This document shows positions 1 through 9,195 of a stretch of 64,000 nucleotides of DNA, piece by piece (position 1 is the stretch's first letter; each line of letters opens with the position of its first letter). Position numbers and translations under genes: made by a program. Where the stretch lies: the NCBI RefSeq assembly GCF_040096355.1, contig NZ_JBBMEX010000008.1, positions 106,038 to 170,037 on the forward strand. The letters are read 5' to 3'. The notes beneath the pieces are model-generated. The model ran no database searches, was not told where the DNA came from, and worked only from the letters and a program-made list of their open reading frames with translations. This stretch comes from Maccoyibacter intestinihominis. Lineage in GTDB: Bacteria > Bacillota > Clostridia > Lachnospirales > Lachnospiraceae.

Positions 1-3000
1 GTTACTTACAGTTATGACGGTAATGGAAATATGGTCACATCTACAAAACCGGATGGAACAGCCATTACCTATACTTACGATGACAAACATCGTATGGTAT
101 CCCAGACAGACGGCAGAGGTGTCACAACAACGTATTCGTATGACGGGCCGAACATGACCGGATATGTGGATGAAAATGGAGCAGCATGGGGATTCACGTA
201 TGACGCGATGAATCGTGCAGTTACCATGACAGATCCACTTGGAAATGTAACCTCGAACAGTTACGATGCGAATGGTAATCTGACTTCTAAGACAGCAGCC
301 GATGGCGGTGTGACCGCTTATACACTGGATGGCGTGGGAAATATTACAGCAAGTACTGACGCACTGGGGAATACCACCACTTATACTTACGATAAGATGT
401 ACAACATGACCAGTGGTACAGATCCGAAAGGAAATCAGATCAGCTACGTTTATGATAAGAATTATCAGCAGGTCAAAGCAACCGATGCAAAAGGAAATAC
501 AATTACTTATAAGTATGACAGCATGGGACGTGTCATAGAAGAGAGTAATAAAGATTTTGGAACAAAGCTCTATGAATATGACAAAGCAGGAAATCTGAAA
601 AAATATACCGACGGAAATGGAAATGCAACCGTATCCAAGTTTGATTCTCTTGGACAGGTGCTTCAGTCCAAAGATGCAGTTGGTAATATAACCAAATATG
701 AATATGACGCATTAGGAAATGAAACCAAGATTACTTATGGAGATGGAAGCAGCCATTCCAAGGAATATGATAACTGCGGAAGACTCGCTAAAGAGACAGA
801 TGAATTAGGTGCAGTTACCACTTATACTTATGATGCGGCAGACAATCTGGTATCAAAATCAGATGACAGTGGAAGAACCTGGACTTATACCTACGATAAT
901 ACAGGAAACCGCTTAAGTGAAACCAACCCAGAAAGTGGAACTACCACATATACTTATGATAAAGCAGGAAATCTGGTATCTTCTACCGATGAAGAGGGAA
1001 GAACAGATACTTATGCTTACGACAAGGCAGGAAATCTGACTTCATCCAAAGATGCCCTTGGATATACCGTATCCATGAAGTATGACTTAAATGGAAATCT
1101 GGTATCCTCTACCGATGAAAATGGAAATACCAGTACCATGACTTACGATGGTAATGGAAACATGACATCGGTAAGCGATGCAAAGGGCAACATTACAGCA
1201 ATGAAATATGATTCCACCGACAATCTGGAACAGACGGTGGACGCCCTGAAAGGAAAGACCACTTACGAATACGATTCACAGGGCAACAGCACAAAGATGA
1301 CGGATGCCCTCGGCAATGCGTACAGCTATGTGTATGATAAAGAGGGAAATAACACATCCATAATACTGCCGACAGGGGACAAGGTGCTGATGGAGTACGA
1401 TGCCATCGGACAGCTTGTAAAATGTACGGATGCACAGGGACTCGTAATTACCTATCAGTATGACGGAGCAGGCAACCTGATCCATTCCTCCGACAATGGT
1501 GGAAACAGCATGGATTATACTTATGATGGTGCCGGAAATGTACTGACACAGACCGATGAACTTGGCAGGACAGCAACATACAAGTACGATCAGTACGGCA
1601 GACTCCTGAAACTTACTGAAGCAGACGGAAGTACCACATCTTATGAATATGATGTTATGGACCGCATTACAGCGGTAACGGATGCGGAAGGTCATAAAAC
1701 AACCTTTACCTACGATAAAGTCGGCAACCAGTTATCCATGACAGAAGAAGAGGAAGCCACATATAAATACGCTTACGATAAGAAAGACCGGGTTATTTCT
1801 CAGACAAATCCACTGGGAGCATCCAGCACCTTTAAGTATGACGGAAATGATAATGTGACGGAATCTGTCGATGAAAACGGTACGGTTACCAAGTATGCTT
1901 ACGATAAAAATGACAATCTCGTATCCCAGACAGACGGAAATGGAAATACGACAACCTACCAGTATGATGAACTGGACCGCAAGATCGGTGAGACTTCTCC
2001 GTTAAAAGAAACAAATGAATACCGTTATGATGCCATTGGAAATCTTACCAAATCAAAAGATCCGATGGGACTTATTACGGAATACAAATATGACAGCTTA
2101 AGTAATCTGACGGAACAGATCTCTCCAAAGGGAGCAGTTACCAAATATGATTACGACAAGCATGGCAATGTCATTTCTGTAACGGATGCAAAGGGAAATG
2201 AGACACAGTACAGTGTTGACCTGAATGACAATGTCACAAAGATGACACAGGCGAATGGCGGAGAGTATACCTACAGTTATGATAAAGCCGGACGTCTGAA
2301 GAGTATGACCAGTCCACTGGGTTATACTAAAAATTTCTCTTATGATAAAGTGGACAACGTGGTAAAAGAAAGCGACAGCTTAAAGAGTACCACCACTTAT
2401 ACTTACGATAAGCTCCATAACATGAAGTCTTCTACCAATGCACTGGATGGAACAACCAGCTTTTCTTATGATAAGTATGGCAATCTGGTGAAGGAGACAG
2501 ATCCGCTTGGACGGAGCAATACCTACAGTTATGACCTGGCAGGTCAGATGACTTCTGCAGCTGATCCGCTTGGTAAGATAACTGCTTACACTTACGACCC
2601 GGCAGGAAATATTACTGAGATCACCAAACCGGGTGGAAGAAAGACCAGCTATGGATATGATAAGAATTATAATGTGACATCTGTAACAGATCCGATGGGC
2701 TATGTTGCAAAGACAGTCTACGATAAAGACAACCGTGTAACAGAAGAGACCGATGCACTGGGGCAGAAGGAATCCTATACCTATGATAAGGACAGCAGGG
2801 TAACTTCTATTACAGACAAGCGTGGATTCACAACGGGATTTGATTACGATGCACATGGGAATATTCAGGTTGTTACAGATAAGACCGGATTAAAGAGCCA
2901 TCTGGAATATGACAAGAATGACAACCTGACCAAAGTAACTGATGCCCTTGGCGGTGTAACAACTTATGGTTACGACAACATGGATAACCTGGTGACCTTC

Positions 3001-5790
3001 ACCAATGCAGCAAATAAGACAACGAATTATACTTATGACTTAGAAGGCAACCTGACATCCATCAAAGATCCGGCAGGAAGAACGGAGAAATTCGACTATG
3101 ATGAAAAAGGCAGACTGACCGGACATACACAGGCAAGCGGCAAGAAAACCACGTATGATTACGACAAACTGAATGACCTGTTGGAGAAATCTTATCAGGA
3201 CGCAAAAGGCGAGACATCCGAAAAGGACGTGACCTACGCATATAACAGTGCCGGGGAACGGGTATCCATGAAGGATCAGACAGGCAAGAGCAGCTACGAA
3301 TACGATGCACTTGGAAGAATCACCAAAGTGACAAGCGGTTCGAAAAAGGATGTCAGCTACGTTTATGATGACGCAGATAATCTGCAGGCAATCGTATACC
3401 CGGATGGGACAAAGGTCAGCTATGAATACGATTTAAATGACAATCTGGTAAAATTGACAGACCGTAATAGAAAAGTAACCACTTACAAGCATGATGCGCT
3501 GAACCGTGTGACAGAAGTCGTTAGAAGCAACGGAACAAAGACGGAAGTGTCTTACGATGCAGAAGATCATATTACAAAGATTGTCAACACCTGTGGTTCA
3601 TGTGGAAAAGTAATCAGTACTTATGAGTACAAGTACAATGATCAGGGATATGTAGTGGGAGAAACAGCTACAGAACTGGAAGCAGGAACAAGAAAGATGC
3701 CAAGCTGGGAAGACTGGTACAACTGGGGCGATACACAGAAAGAGACAGACAAAGCAGACTGTGAGCATCAGGAAAAAGAGATCCAGACAACACGTACTTA
3801 TGAGTATGATGACAACTGGGAACTGACACGCTGTACAGAAAAAGCAGAGGGCGGTAAAAAGACAGTCCATAATTATACGTATGACAAGATCGGAAACCGG
3901 ACTTCTTATGAGAAGATCGAAGATGGTGTCAGCAAAGCAAAATATAACTACAAGTACAACGATTCCAACCAGCTCATCAAACGCACCAATGCAAAGATCT
4001 GGGGCGATCCGGGAACAACCTACAGCTATGATAAAGATGGCAATCTGATCCAGGAATGTGATAAGACAAACAGTGCAGATCCGGTTACTTATGAATACAC
4101 AGCAGAGAATCGTCTGGCAGTCGTAAAACAGGGTGGAACAGTCCTGATGGCAGCCATGTACGATGGAGATAACAACCGGGTATTCGAACTTGATAACACC
4201 TATAAATGGGAAGACTGTTATGGCGATGAAGTCCTGATCCCGGAGAACCAGCGTACCGAAGATGGGAACAGCCCGAAAGAGCAGCTTGCATCTCTGGTAA
4301 AAGGTGGTTCAAATGCTAAAGGTTATACACTGACAGAGTATATCAACGATATCAATCGTGAAAATACAGAAGTCCTCGCAGAGTATGGGGCAGACGAGAA
4401 AGTCCGTCAGGCTTATACTTATGGAGAAAGTGGAATCGGAGAACGTATAAGCGTTGATAAATCCACAGAAAGCAGTTATTATTTATATGACGGAAGAAAC
4501 AGCGTGACCGGAATCCTGACCGAAACAGCTAATCTGACGAACAGTTATCAGTATGATTCATACGGTAACCTTACATCGGGAACAGCAGACGGTGTCAATT
4601 ACTACGGTTACAATGGGGAGTCCACAAATGTAAAAACAGGACTTCAGTATCTGCGGGCAAGATACTATAACGCAGAGAACGGAACCTTTACAACTGAAGA
4701 TAGTGATCTTGGAACGACAGAAAATCCATTAACCAGAAACCGCTACGATTATACAACCAATAATCCGCTGAATTACAGTGATCCGACAGGACATTCCCTG
4801 TGGAGCAGGATTAAGGGTGCAGCTAAGAAGGTGGCAAAAACGGTTGTAAAAGCAGCAAAAACAGTTATAAAAACTGTAAAAAATGTTGTTAAGACAGTAA
4901 AAAATGCAATCAGCCGTCCAAATCAGAGAATAAAGAATGCATTGGTAAGTAATTCATCAAAGAAAAATTCAGTAAAATTTACTGGAAATGGTTATAGTAA
5001 TTCTTATCAAGGTAATAAGAGTAGGTATAGTGGAAATAAAATTTCCAACGGTACTAAATTTGTAAAAACTAATAGTAATGGGAAAGCCAATGGAATTTAT
5101 ACTTCATTTCATGCGTATGCAGAGGCTCGAACAAGCGAAATCCGTCAGGAAATTAAAAGAAAGCTATGTAGTAAAGATAGTGAACGAATACAAAAACAAA
5201 TAAAGACTGGAGCTATAGTTGCAGGACTAAGCATTATTTTTACGAGCAATATGGAATTGCAACGATTAATAGAAAAATTCCCGAATATACGTATTGAGTA
5301 TACTGGAACATTAAAAGACAGTTTAAAATTAAGCACCGGTATAGCAATGATAATCGGCGGAGCGGGCTTAACAATATTAGGTGGAGGCGGAACAGTAATG
5401 AGTGGCGGATTGGCCGCTGAAGTTAGTGTCCCAGCAGCGGTTGCAGGAGTTGGTGTAGCAGGAACAGGTGTAGCTATTGCTGGAAGTGCATTATCTAATA
5501 TGTTTGATGTACGAATTCAGAAATCAAGTAAAAACAAGGGAAGTACAGATTCAAACAAGAAACCAACTAGCCGAAATCAAATGCAAAAACAAGTAGAAAA
5601 GGGGCAAGCTCCAAAAGAGGTGGATCGAGTTGATGGTGCTCATACTGAAGGACAGCAACCACATGTTCATTTTAAAGATGGAACATCATTAAATCAAGAT
5701 GGAACAGTACATGATGCACATAAAGGAACGCCTAATTTAACAAATAGTACAAGAAAATGGCTGGAAGAAAATGGCTGGAAAGGAAATTAA
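1..5790 (+). CDS. RHS/YD-repeat polymorphic toxin, 5' partial, with variable C-terminal toxin tip
   Basis: The reading frame is open at base 1, so the N-terminus (secretion signal, early domains) lies outside the window. Roughly the first 1,500 residues are tandem YD repeats of about 21 residues (pattern YDxxGNLxxxTDxxGxxTxYxY), which fold into the RHS beta-shell that encloses a toxin. The RHS-core signature (GLQYLRARYYNAENGTF, then NPLNYSDPTGH) ends near base 4795 and marks the boundary of the polymorphic tip. The tip is more AT-rich, begins with a Lys-rich amphipathic stretch, has a Gly/Ala-rich hydrophobic segment around 5330-5500 and ends in a compact domain with PKEVDRVDGAH, PHVHFKDGTSLN and a terminal WLEENGW. 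That end resembles the polymorphic toxin type 24 (Ntox24) family from memory. Such tips are contact-delivered toxins. The toxin class is inference; the RHS assignment is firm. Confidence 0.93.
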   Translation, partial: VTYSYDGNGNMVTSTKPDGTAITYTYDDKHRMVSQTDGRGVTTTYSYDGPNMTGYVDENGAAWGFTYDAMNRAVTMTDPLGNVTSNSYDANGNLTSKTAADGGVTAYTLDGVGNITASTDALGNTTTYTYDKMYNMTSGTDPKGNQISYVYDKNYQQVKATDAKGNTITYKYDSMGRVIEESNKDFGTKLYEYDKAGNLKKYTDGNGNATVSKFDSLGQVLQSKDAVGNITKYEYDALGNETKITYGDGSSHSKEYDNCGRLAKETDELGAVTTYTYDAADNLVSKSDDSGRTWTYTYDNTGNRLSETNPESGTTTYTYDKAGNLVSSTDEEGRTDTYAYDKAGNLTSSKDALGYTVSMKYDLNGNLVSSTDENGNTSTMTYDGNGNMTSVSDAKGNITAMKYDSTDNLEQTVDALKGKTTYEYDSQGNSTKMTDALGNAYSYVYDKEGNNTSIILPTGDKVLMEYDAIGQLVKCTDAQGLVITYQYDGAGNLIHSSDNGGNSMDYTYDGAGNVLTQTDELGRTATYKYDQYGRLLKLTEADGSTTSYEYDVMDRITAVTDAEGHKTTFTYDKVGNQLSMTEEEEATYKYAYDKKDRVISQTNPLGASSTFKYDGNDNVTESVDENGTVTKYAYDKNDNLVSQTDGNGNTTTYQYDELDRKIGETSPLKETNEYRYDAIGNLTKSKDPMGLITEYKYDSLSNLTEQISPKGAVTKYDYDKHGNVISVTDAKGNETQYSVDLNDNVTKMTQANGGEYTYSYDKAGRLKSMTSPLGYTKNFSYDKVDNVVKESDSLKSTTTYTYDKLHNMKSSTNALDGTTSFSYDKYGNLVKETDPLGRSNTYSYDLAGQMTSAADPLGKITAYTYDPAGNITEITKPGGRKTSYGYDKNYNVTSVTDPMGYVAKTVYDKDNRVTEETDALGQKESYTYDKDSRVTSITDKRGFTTGFDYDAHGNIQVVTDKTGLKSHLEYDKNDNLTKVTDALGGVTTYGYDNMDNLVTFTNAANKTTNYTYDLEGNLTSIKDPAGRTEKFDYDEKGRLTGHTQASGKKTTYDYDKLNDLLEKSYQDAKGETSEKDVTYAYNSAGERVSMKDQTGKSSYEYDALGRITKVTSGSKKDVSYVYDDADNLQAIVYPDGTKVSYEYDLNDNLVKLTDRNRKVTTYKHDALNRVTEVVRSNGTKTEVSYDAEDHITKIVNTCGSCGKVISTYEYKYNDQGYVVGETATELEAGTRKMPSWEDWYNWGDTQKETDKADCEHQEKEIQTTRTYEYDDNWELTRCTEKAEGGKKTVHNYTYDKIGNRTSYEKIEDGVSKAKYNYKYNDSNQLIKRTNAKIWGDPGTTYSYDKDGNLIQECDKTNSADPVTYEYTAENRLAVVKQGGTVLMAAMYDGDNNRVFELDNTYKWEDCYGDEVLIPENQRTEDGNSPKEQLASLVKGGSNAKGYTLTEYINDINRENTEVLAEYGADEKVRQAYTYGESGIGERISVDKSTESSYYLYDGRNSVTGILTETANLTNSYQYDSYGNLTSGTADGVNYYGYNGESTNVKTGLQYLRARYYNAENGTFTTEDSDLGTTENPLTRNRYDYTTNNPLNYSDPTGHSLWSRIKGAAKKVAKTVVKAAKTVIKTVKNVVKTVKNAISRPNQRIKNALVSNSSKKNSVKFTGNGYSNSYQGNKSRYSGNKISNGTKFVKTNSNGKANGIYTSFHAYAEARTSEIRQEIKRKLCSKDSERIQKQIKTGAIVAGLSIIFTSNMELQRLIEKFPNIRIEYTGTLKDSLKLSTGIAMIIGGAGLTILGGGGTVMSGGLAAEVSVPAAVAGVGVAGTGVAIAGSALSNMFDVRIQKSSKNKGSTDSNKKPTSRNQMQKQVEKGQAPKEVDRVDGAHTEGQQPHVHFKDGTSLNQDGTVHDAHKGTPNLTNSTRKWLEENGWKGN

Positions 5791-5794
5791 AAAA

Positions 5795-6025
5795 ATGAAA
5801 TTTTTTGGATATGAAAAAGATAGTGAAAAATTAATGAAGTTGAGTGAAGCAACGTTTGATGGAACTTTAGAAGAATTAGAAGATTTGATTGATTTTTTAA
5901 AAACTGTCCAAGAAGAACATAGTAAGGTGGCAAAAAAAACGGATATGTGCCATTCGCATTTCCGAGACTGGAGTAATAAATGGAATAAGGAGGATTCAGA
6001 TTTTATTGTGGTAACACGATTCTGA
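5795..6025 (+). CDS. Probable immunity protein to the RHS toxin tip
   Basis: This small acidic protein of 76 residues starts four bases after the RHS stop codon, the usual position of a cognate immunity gene. I chose the ATG at 5795 because AGGA at 5781-5784 sits about 10 bases upstream; an in-frame ATG at 5771 would overlap the toxin gene. The protein begins MKFFGYEK and has no signal peptide or membrane segment, which fits a cytoplasmic antitoxin-like binder. The AT-rich composition matches the toxin tip rather than the YD repeats, so tip and immunity gene were probably acquired together. The family was not recognised with certainty; function rests mainly on position. Confidence 0.65.
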   Translation: MKFFGYEKDSEKLMKLSEATFDGTLEELEDLIDFLKTVQEEHSKVAKKTDMCHSHFRDWSNKWNKEDSDFIVVTRF

Positions 6026-6032
6026 AAAAATA

Positions 6033-6656
6033 ATGAAAGATAAAAAGATATTTTTTATATCAAATATATTATTAGTAAGTTTGTTAGTAAATGCTTGTAC
6101 CAAACAACCAGACTTCGATTCCAAATCCTACGTCCAAAGTTCTCTTGATGCATACTATCATGGAGAATATAAGGACTATGCGAATCTGTTAGAAATCTCG
6201 GAAAAAGATGCCAAGAAAGAAATCGAAGAGGATTTTAATGAGAGTATCCAACAGCAATTTGATGATTCCGATAACATTACGGATAAAGGAATTGCTGATT
6301 ATGCAGAAAAACTGGCAGAAGTAAAGAAACTGGCAAAATACAAAGTACAGGATGTGAAAGAAGAGGATGGAGTCTATACAGTAAGTGTACAAGTTGAACC
6401 ATCCAATGTATTTCAGACATTGCAACAAAGCTCTACAGAGGTAAGCAATGAAAAAATAAAGCAGGGATTGGATGGAAATGATCCGGAAGTCTTTGCAGCT
6501 GTATTAACAGAAAGTGTCCAGAAGAGTCTTGAAAAGAACAGTTATGGAAAAACTGTTACTGTAAAAGTATCAGTGGAAAAAGATAATTCAGGAAAGTATG
6601 GTCTTTCGGATACAGAGATGAGTAAGCTGGAAACAGCGATGTTTCCAACAGAATAA
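6033..6656 (+). CDS. Small lipoprotein of unknown function (DUF5105/DUF4878-like)
   Basis: The N-terminus has a short hydrophobic stretch ending in the lipobox LVNAC, so this should be a lipid-anchored protein facing outward. The mature part of about 185 residues is charged, with an early helix-rich segment (YVQSSLDAYYHGEY, then a DAKKEIEEDF stretch) that resembles small lipoproteins of the DUF5105/DUF4878 type. It lies 7 bases after the immunity gene and ends at a good terminator, so it is probably co-transcribed with the toxin and immunity genes. No strong ribosome binding site is visible in front of the ATG. A role in toxin protection or export cannot be read from the sequence. Confidence 0.7.
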   Translation: MKDKKIFFISNILLVSLLVNACTKQPDFDSKSYVQSSLDAYYHGEYKDYANLLEISEKDAKKEIEEDFNESIQQQFDDSDNITDKGIADYAEKLAEVKKLAKYKVQDVKEEDGVYTVSVQVEPSNVFQTLQQSSTEVSNEKIKQGLDGNDPEVFAAVLTESVQKSLEKNSYGKTVTVKVSVEKDNSGKYGLSDTEMSKLETAMFPTE

Positions 6657-6665
6657 GAATGAATG

Positions 6666-6707
6666 GAAAGCTATCAGAGGAAAAAAACTGGTAGCTTTCT
6701 TTTGTTT
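6666..6707 (+). terminator. Rho-independent terminator after the RHS/immunity/lipoprotein genes
   Basis: A 12-base stem (GAAAGCTATCAG, 6666-6677, pairing with CTGGTAGCTTTC, 6688-6699, one G-U pair) is followed by a T-rich run. Confidence 0.85.
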
Positions 6708-6734
6708 CAAAAACAGAGACTTGTTAAAAAGCTA

Positions 6735-6764
6735 TTGTAATAAGCGAATCAGAAAAGTTATAAT
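6735..6764 (+). promoter_or_regulatory. Sigma-A-type promoter for the MmcQ/YjbR-like gene
   Basis: TTGTAA (6735-6740), an 18-base spacer and a perfect TATAAT (6759-6764) lie about 60 bases before the start codon and just after the preceding terminator. Confidence 0.6.
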
Positions 6765-6822
6765 AAATGATAATGGATGGCAGAGGTCATCCATTCATTA
6801 TGAGAAAAAGAAGGGATCCCAC

Positions 6823-7239
6823 ATGAACCAACAAGAAATATTCACATACATCCAAAAGCAATACCCCACCCATCCAGACACCATCAACAAATCCGGATAC
6901 CCCGTCACCATCTTCAAAAACCCAAGAACCGCCGCACCTTATGCCATCTTTTACCAACCAGCCGAAAGAACAACTTTCATGGAGGTTCAGGCAGAGCCGG
7001 ACATGATAGGCAACTACATCGAAATGTATCACCTTGCTCCGGCAAAGTACATGGACAAGAAGCACTGGCTGGCAGTTCCGCTGGACGGTTCTGTCAGCGA
7101 TTCAAAAGTTCTGGATTTACTCGATATGAGCTACGACCTCGTAGACGGACAGGCAGAAGCAGATGGAGAAACAGGAGCAGATAGACAGATAGGGGCAGAC
7201 GGACAGGCAACAGACAGTACGCCAGAAGAAAAAGATTGA
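6823..7239 (+). CDS. MmcQ/YjbR-like protein with acidic Gly/Ala/Asp tail
   Basis: The body (about 110 residues) ends in WLAVPLDGSVSD and LLDMSYDLV, the C-terminal signature of the MmcQ/YjbR family, small CyaY-like-fold proteins sometimes called DNA-binding but of uncertain role. The start at 6823 is chosen for AAGAAGG at 6809-6815; a longer reading frame upstream overlaps the promoter. The last 25 residues are a low-complexity tail built from short repeats of the type GQAEADGETGADRQIGADGQ, which is not part of the family core and may vary in length. The early codons use many C-ending triplets (ACC, CCC, ATC), unlike neighbouring genes. Confidence 0.75.
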   Translation: MNQQEIFTYIQKQYPTHPDTINKSGYPVTIFKNPRTAAPYAIFYQPAERTTFMEVQAEPDMIGNYIEMYHLAPAKYMDKKHWLAVPLDGSVSDSKVLDLLDMSYDLVDGQAEADGETGADRQIGADGQATDSTPEEKD

Positions 7240-7264
7240 CAATTCTGACCACACATTCCATAAT
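7236..7264 (+). promoter_or_regulatory. Promoter for the sortase gene
   Basis: Perfect TTGACA (7236-7241), which overlaps the stop codon of the preceding gene, then a 17-base spacer and CATAAT (7259-7264). It lies 48 bases before the sortase start. Confidence 0.7.
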
Positions 7265-7311
7265 GACGATAGTGGTTCGAGAGAACTAACAGGAAAAATG
7301 GGAGAGACAAC

Positions 7312-8124
7312 ATGAAGAAAAAAAGCTCATACCGATGGCTGATATGGATCATTCTGGCAGTGGTTTTAATCGGGGTAGCACTTATGCATATCCTGCCCCC
7401 ATACATCGACCGATGGAAATCTGCCAGAGATTATGACAAACTTGCCGAAGAGTATGTAAATGATGAGTCCGAACCAAATGATGGAAAACAGAAGAAAAAA
7501 GACTGGTGGGCTACAGATGTAAAAGTAGAATTTGACAAGCTGAAAGCCGAGAATCCAGATGCCATCGGGTGGATACGGTTTGATAATCAGGACGAACTTG
7601 GCATCAATTATCCGATTCTGTATTCAGGTGACAATCAGAAATATCTGAGAACCGACCTGCATGGCAACAGCCACATCGCGGGGTGTATCTTTTTGGAAGG
7701 TCTTAACAAATCTGATTTTTCGGATTATTACAACATTATTTACGGTCACAATATGAATGACGGAAGCATGTTCGGGAGCCTGAAAAAATATAAGGATGAC
7801 GGTTTCTGGAAAGAGAATCAATACTTCACTGTATATTCTGAGACAACCGCCTACCGTTATCGAATCTTCTCTTATGAGGATGCAGTCAATGGCGGTGATG
7901 TATACAAAGTAGGATACCAGCCGGGCGAAGAGTATCAGAAATTTATCGACCAGATGATAAAAGATTCCGATGTTGATACAGGAGTAAAGCCGCAGACCAG
8001 TAACAAGATACTGACACTTTCTACCTGTACAGGGAACGGATACAGCAAGCGGCTTGCCATCCATGCAGTCTGCGTTGACGCACAGACTACGGATGAGTCA
8101 AAATTAAAGGAAACAGGAAATTAA
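7312..8124 (+). CDS. srtB: Class B sortase
   Basis: Membrane-anchored cysteine transpeptidase that joins sorted surface proteins to peptidoglycan. It has an N-terminal membrane segment (residues 9-28) and a catalytic domain of about 190 residues. The catalytic His is in YGHNM, the Cys in LSTCTG and the Arg in YSKRLAIHA; spacing and overall length (270 residues) fit class B. The family typically handles NPQTN-like signals and often haem-uptake proteins. The only plausible substrate in the window is the large NEAT protein, whose C-terminus carries NVKTN before a membrane segment. The gene has its own promoter and is followed by a strong terminator, so it is a single-gene unit. The pairing with the NEAT protein is inferred from motif and location. 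Confidence 0.93.
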   Translation: MKKKSSYRWLIWIILAVVLIGVALMHILPPYIDRWKSARDYDKLAEEYVNDESEPNDGKQKKKDWWATDVKVEFDKLKAENPDAIGWIRFDNQDELGINYPILYSGDNQKYLRTDLHGNSHIAGCIFLEGLNKSDFSDYYNIIYGHNMNDGSMFGSLKKYKDDGFWKENQYFTVYSETTAYRYRIFSYEDAVNGGDVYKVGYQPGEEYQKFIDQMIKDSDVDTGVKPQTSNKILTLSTCTGNGYSKRLAIHAVCVDAQTTDESKLKETGN

Positions 8125-8151
8125 CTATGAAAATATCCAAAAGTATGTCGA

Positions 8152-8185
8152 AAAAATATCCAAAAACATGTTTTTGGATATTTTT
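8152..8185 (+). terminator. Perfect 34-base palindrome acting as terminator after srtB
   Basis: AAAAATATCCAAAAAC pairs with GTTTTTGGATATTTTT with almost no loop. The A and T flanks make it able to work on both strands. A partial copy of the left arm (AAATATCCAAAA) lies just upstream near 8130. Confidence 0.85.
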
Positions 8186-8218
8186 ATATGGAATTATAAT
8201 GTTGTAGAGGAAAATGCA

Positions 8219-8248
8219 TTGACAAACCTGAAAAAAGGACAATATAAT
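8219..8248 (+). promoter_or_regulatory. Consensus promoter for the three-gene DtxR-fold operon
   Basis: Perfect TTGACA (8219-8224), 18-base spacer, perfect TATAAT (8243-8248). Such a near-consensus promoter normally needs a repressor, and a palindrome follows immediately. Confidence 0.8.
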
Positions 8249-8258
8249 TAAAATTACA

Positions 8259-8270
8259 TGGTTTGAACCA
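8259..8270. promoter_or_regulatory. Candidate operator palindrome just after the -10 box
   Basis: The perfect dyad TGGTT-TG-AACCA is centred near the expected transcription start, with a further TAACC half-site-like element at 8273-8277. A repressor bound here would block the 8219 promoter. Autoregulation by one of the downstream DtxR-fold proteins is the natural inference; no known box was matched. Confidence 0.4.
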
Positions 8271-8315
8271 ACTAACCAAAACGTAATCGGAAAACGAGAA
8301 ACAGAGGAAAAAGCA

Positions 8316-9158
8316 ATGGAAACAAAGAAAGTGGCAAAAGAATACCTGCAAAAAGATATTCTGCGTACGATTTTTCAGATGAGGAAAAGGCAGGAGGATG
8401 ATAAGCAGATCAAAAGAATCATCGTATTAGACTATGACCTGACCGAGTATCACTGGAAAACGAACATTAAGAAATTACAAGAGGAAGGATTTCTGGAAAC
8501 GGACAGTGATGCGAAGATTCCGGCACTGACAGAAAGCGGAACGGAGTATGCGAGACAACTGCAACGGGCAGCTGAAGGCTGGAATCAGTTCTTGCAAATG
8601 AGCGGAGTCGATGAAAAGACAGCAGACAGGGACGGCAGACTCATGGCGTGTGAAGTATCCGATCCGGACAAAATCGACAATTTATGGAAATTTATCAATG
8701 AAGGTGGAAGAAGTTCCATTCCGAAAAGTGTAGACTGCCACACGCTTTGGAAGAAGTTGAAACCGGGAAAGTATCAGATGTGGTATTCCTTTTACACCAC
8801 AGAGATTGGAAAAGAGAGAAAAGCAGCTATCGAAGATATGCGGTTTGAACGGGATGGCTGGCTGCACATAGAGCCTTGGGAGATATGGCTGGAACTAACA
8901 GAGCATCCAGAGAACGAGGATGACAGAACAATCTGGTATCAGAACATGCATGGAATCTGGAAGAAGGAAGAAGTAAATGATCACAGTATTAAAATTCCTG
9001 CCACAGCATTTCACATAGAGTACGAACAGCAGTGGTTGGGTGAAATACATTTCACCTGTAATATGGGGTTTGTCGCAGAGAAAAAGAAAGGCTCCAAGAA
9101 AAAAACGATATGCTTACTGGATGGAAGTCTTTTGCAGAAAATACCGGATATCGTGTAG
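8316..9158 (+). CDS. DtxR-fold regulator A, metal site lost, with extra C-terminal domain
   Basis: Residues 1-75 read as a winged helix (KDILRTIFQM, then a helix-turn-helix and a wing before LTESGTEYAR), followed by a helical segment (FLQMSGVDEKTADRDGRLM) that lines up with the DtxR metal-binding and dimerisation domain. Aligned by eye to the canonical DtxR protein at 27162, the ligand positions are changed: Glu12 becomes Arg17, the His of the long helix becomes Ala86, and the Cys-Glu-His triad becomes Arg108, Ala111 and Cys112. A C-terminal domain of about 150 residues follows, beta-rich and Trp-rich, containing SIKIPATAFHI. First gene of a three-gene operon; AGAGGAAA precedes the ATG. It may be a metal-blind partner or may sense something else. 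The fold call is by pattern only. Confidence 0.7.
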   Translation: METKKVAKEYLQKDILRTIFQMRKRQEDDKQIKRIIVLDYDLTEYHWKTNIKKLQEEGFLETDSDAKIPALTESGTEYARQLQRAAEGWNQFLQMSGVDEKTADRDGRLMACEVSDPDKIDNLWKFINEGGRSSIPKSVDCHTLWKKLKPGKYQMWYSFYTTEIGKERKAAIEDMRFERDGWLHIEPWEIWLELTEHPENEDDRTIWYQNMHGIWKKEEVNDHSIKIPATAFHIEYEQQWLGEIHFTCNMGFVAEKKKGSKKKTICLLDGSLLQKIPDIV

Positions 9159-9195
9159 CGGATAGATATTAAAAAAGACAGGTAGGAAAGGTAAC

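Noticed and set aside
1193..4312. Several minus-strand open frames under the RHS gene
   Set aside because: They mirror the repetitive YD coding sequence, have no ribosome binding sites and show no recognisable domains.
1..4795. Regular short repeats that might suggest a CRISPR array
   Set aside because: The period of about 63 bases is continuous YD-repeat coding sequence with no spacers.
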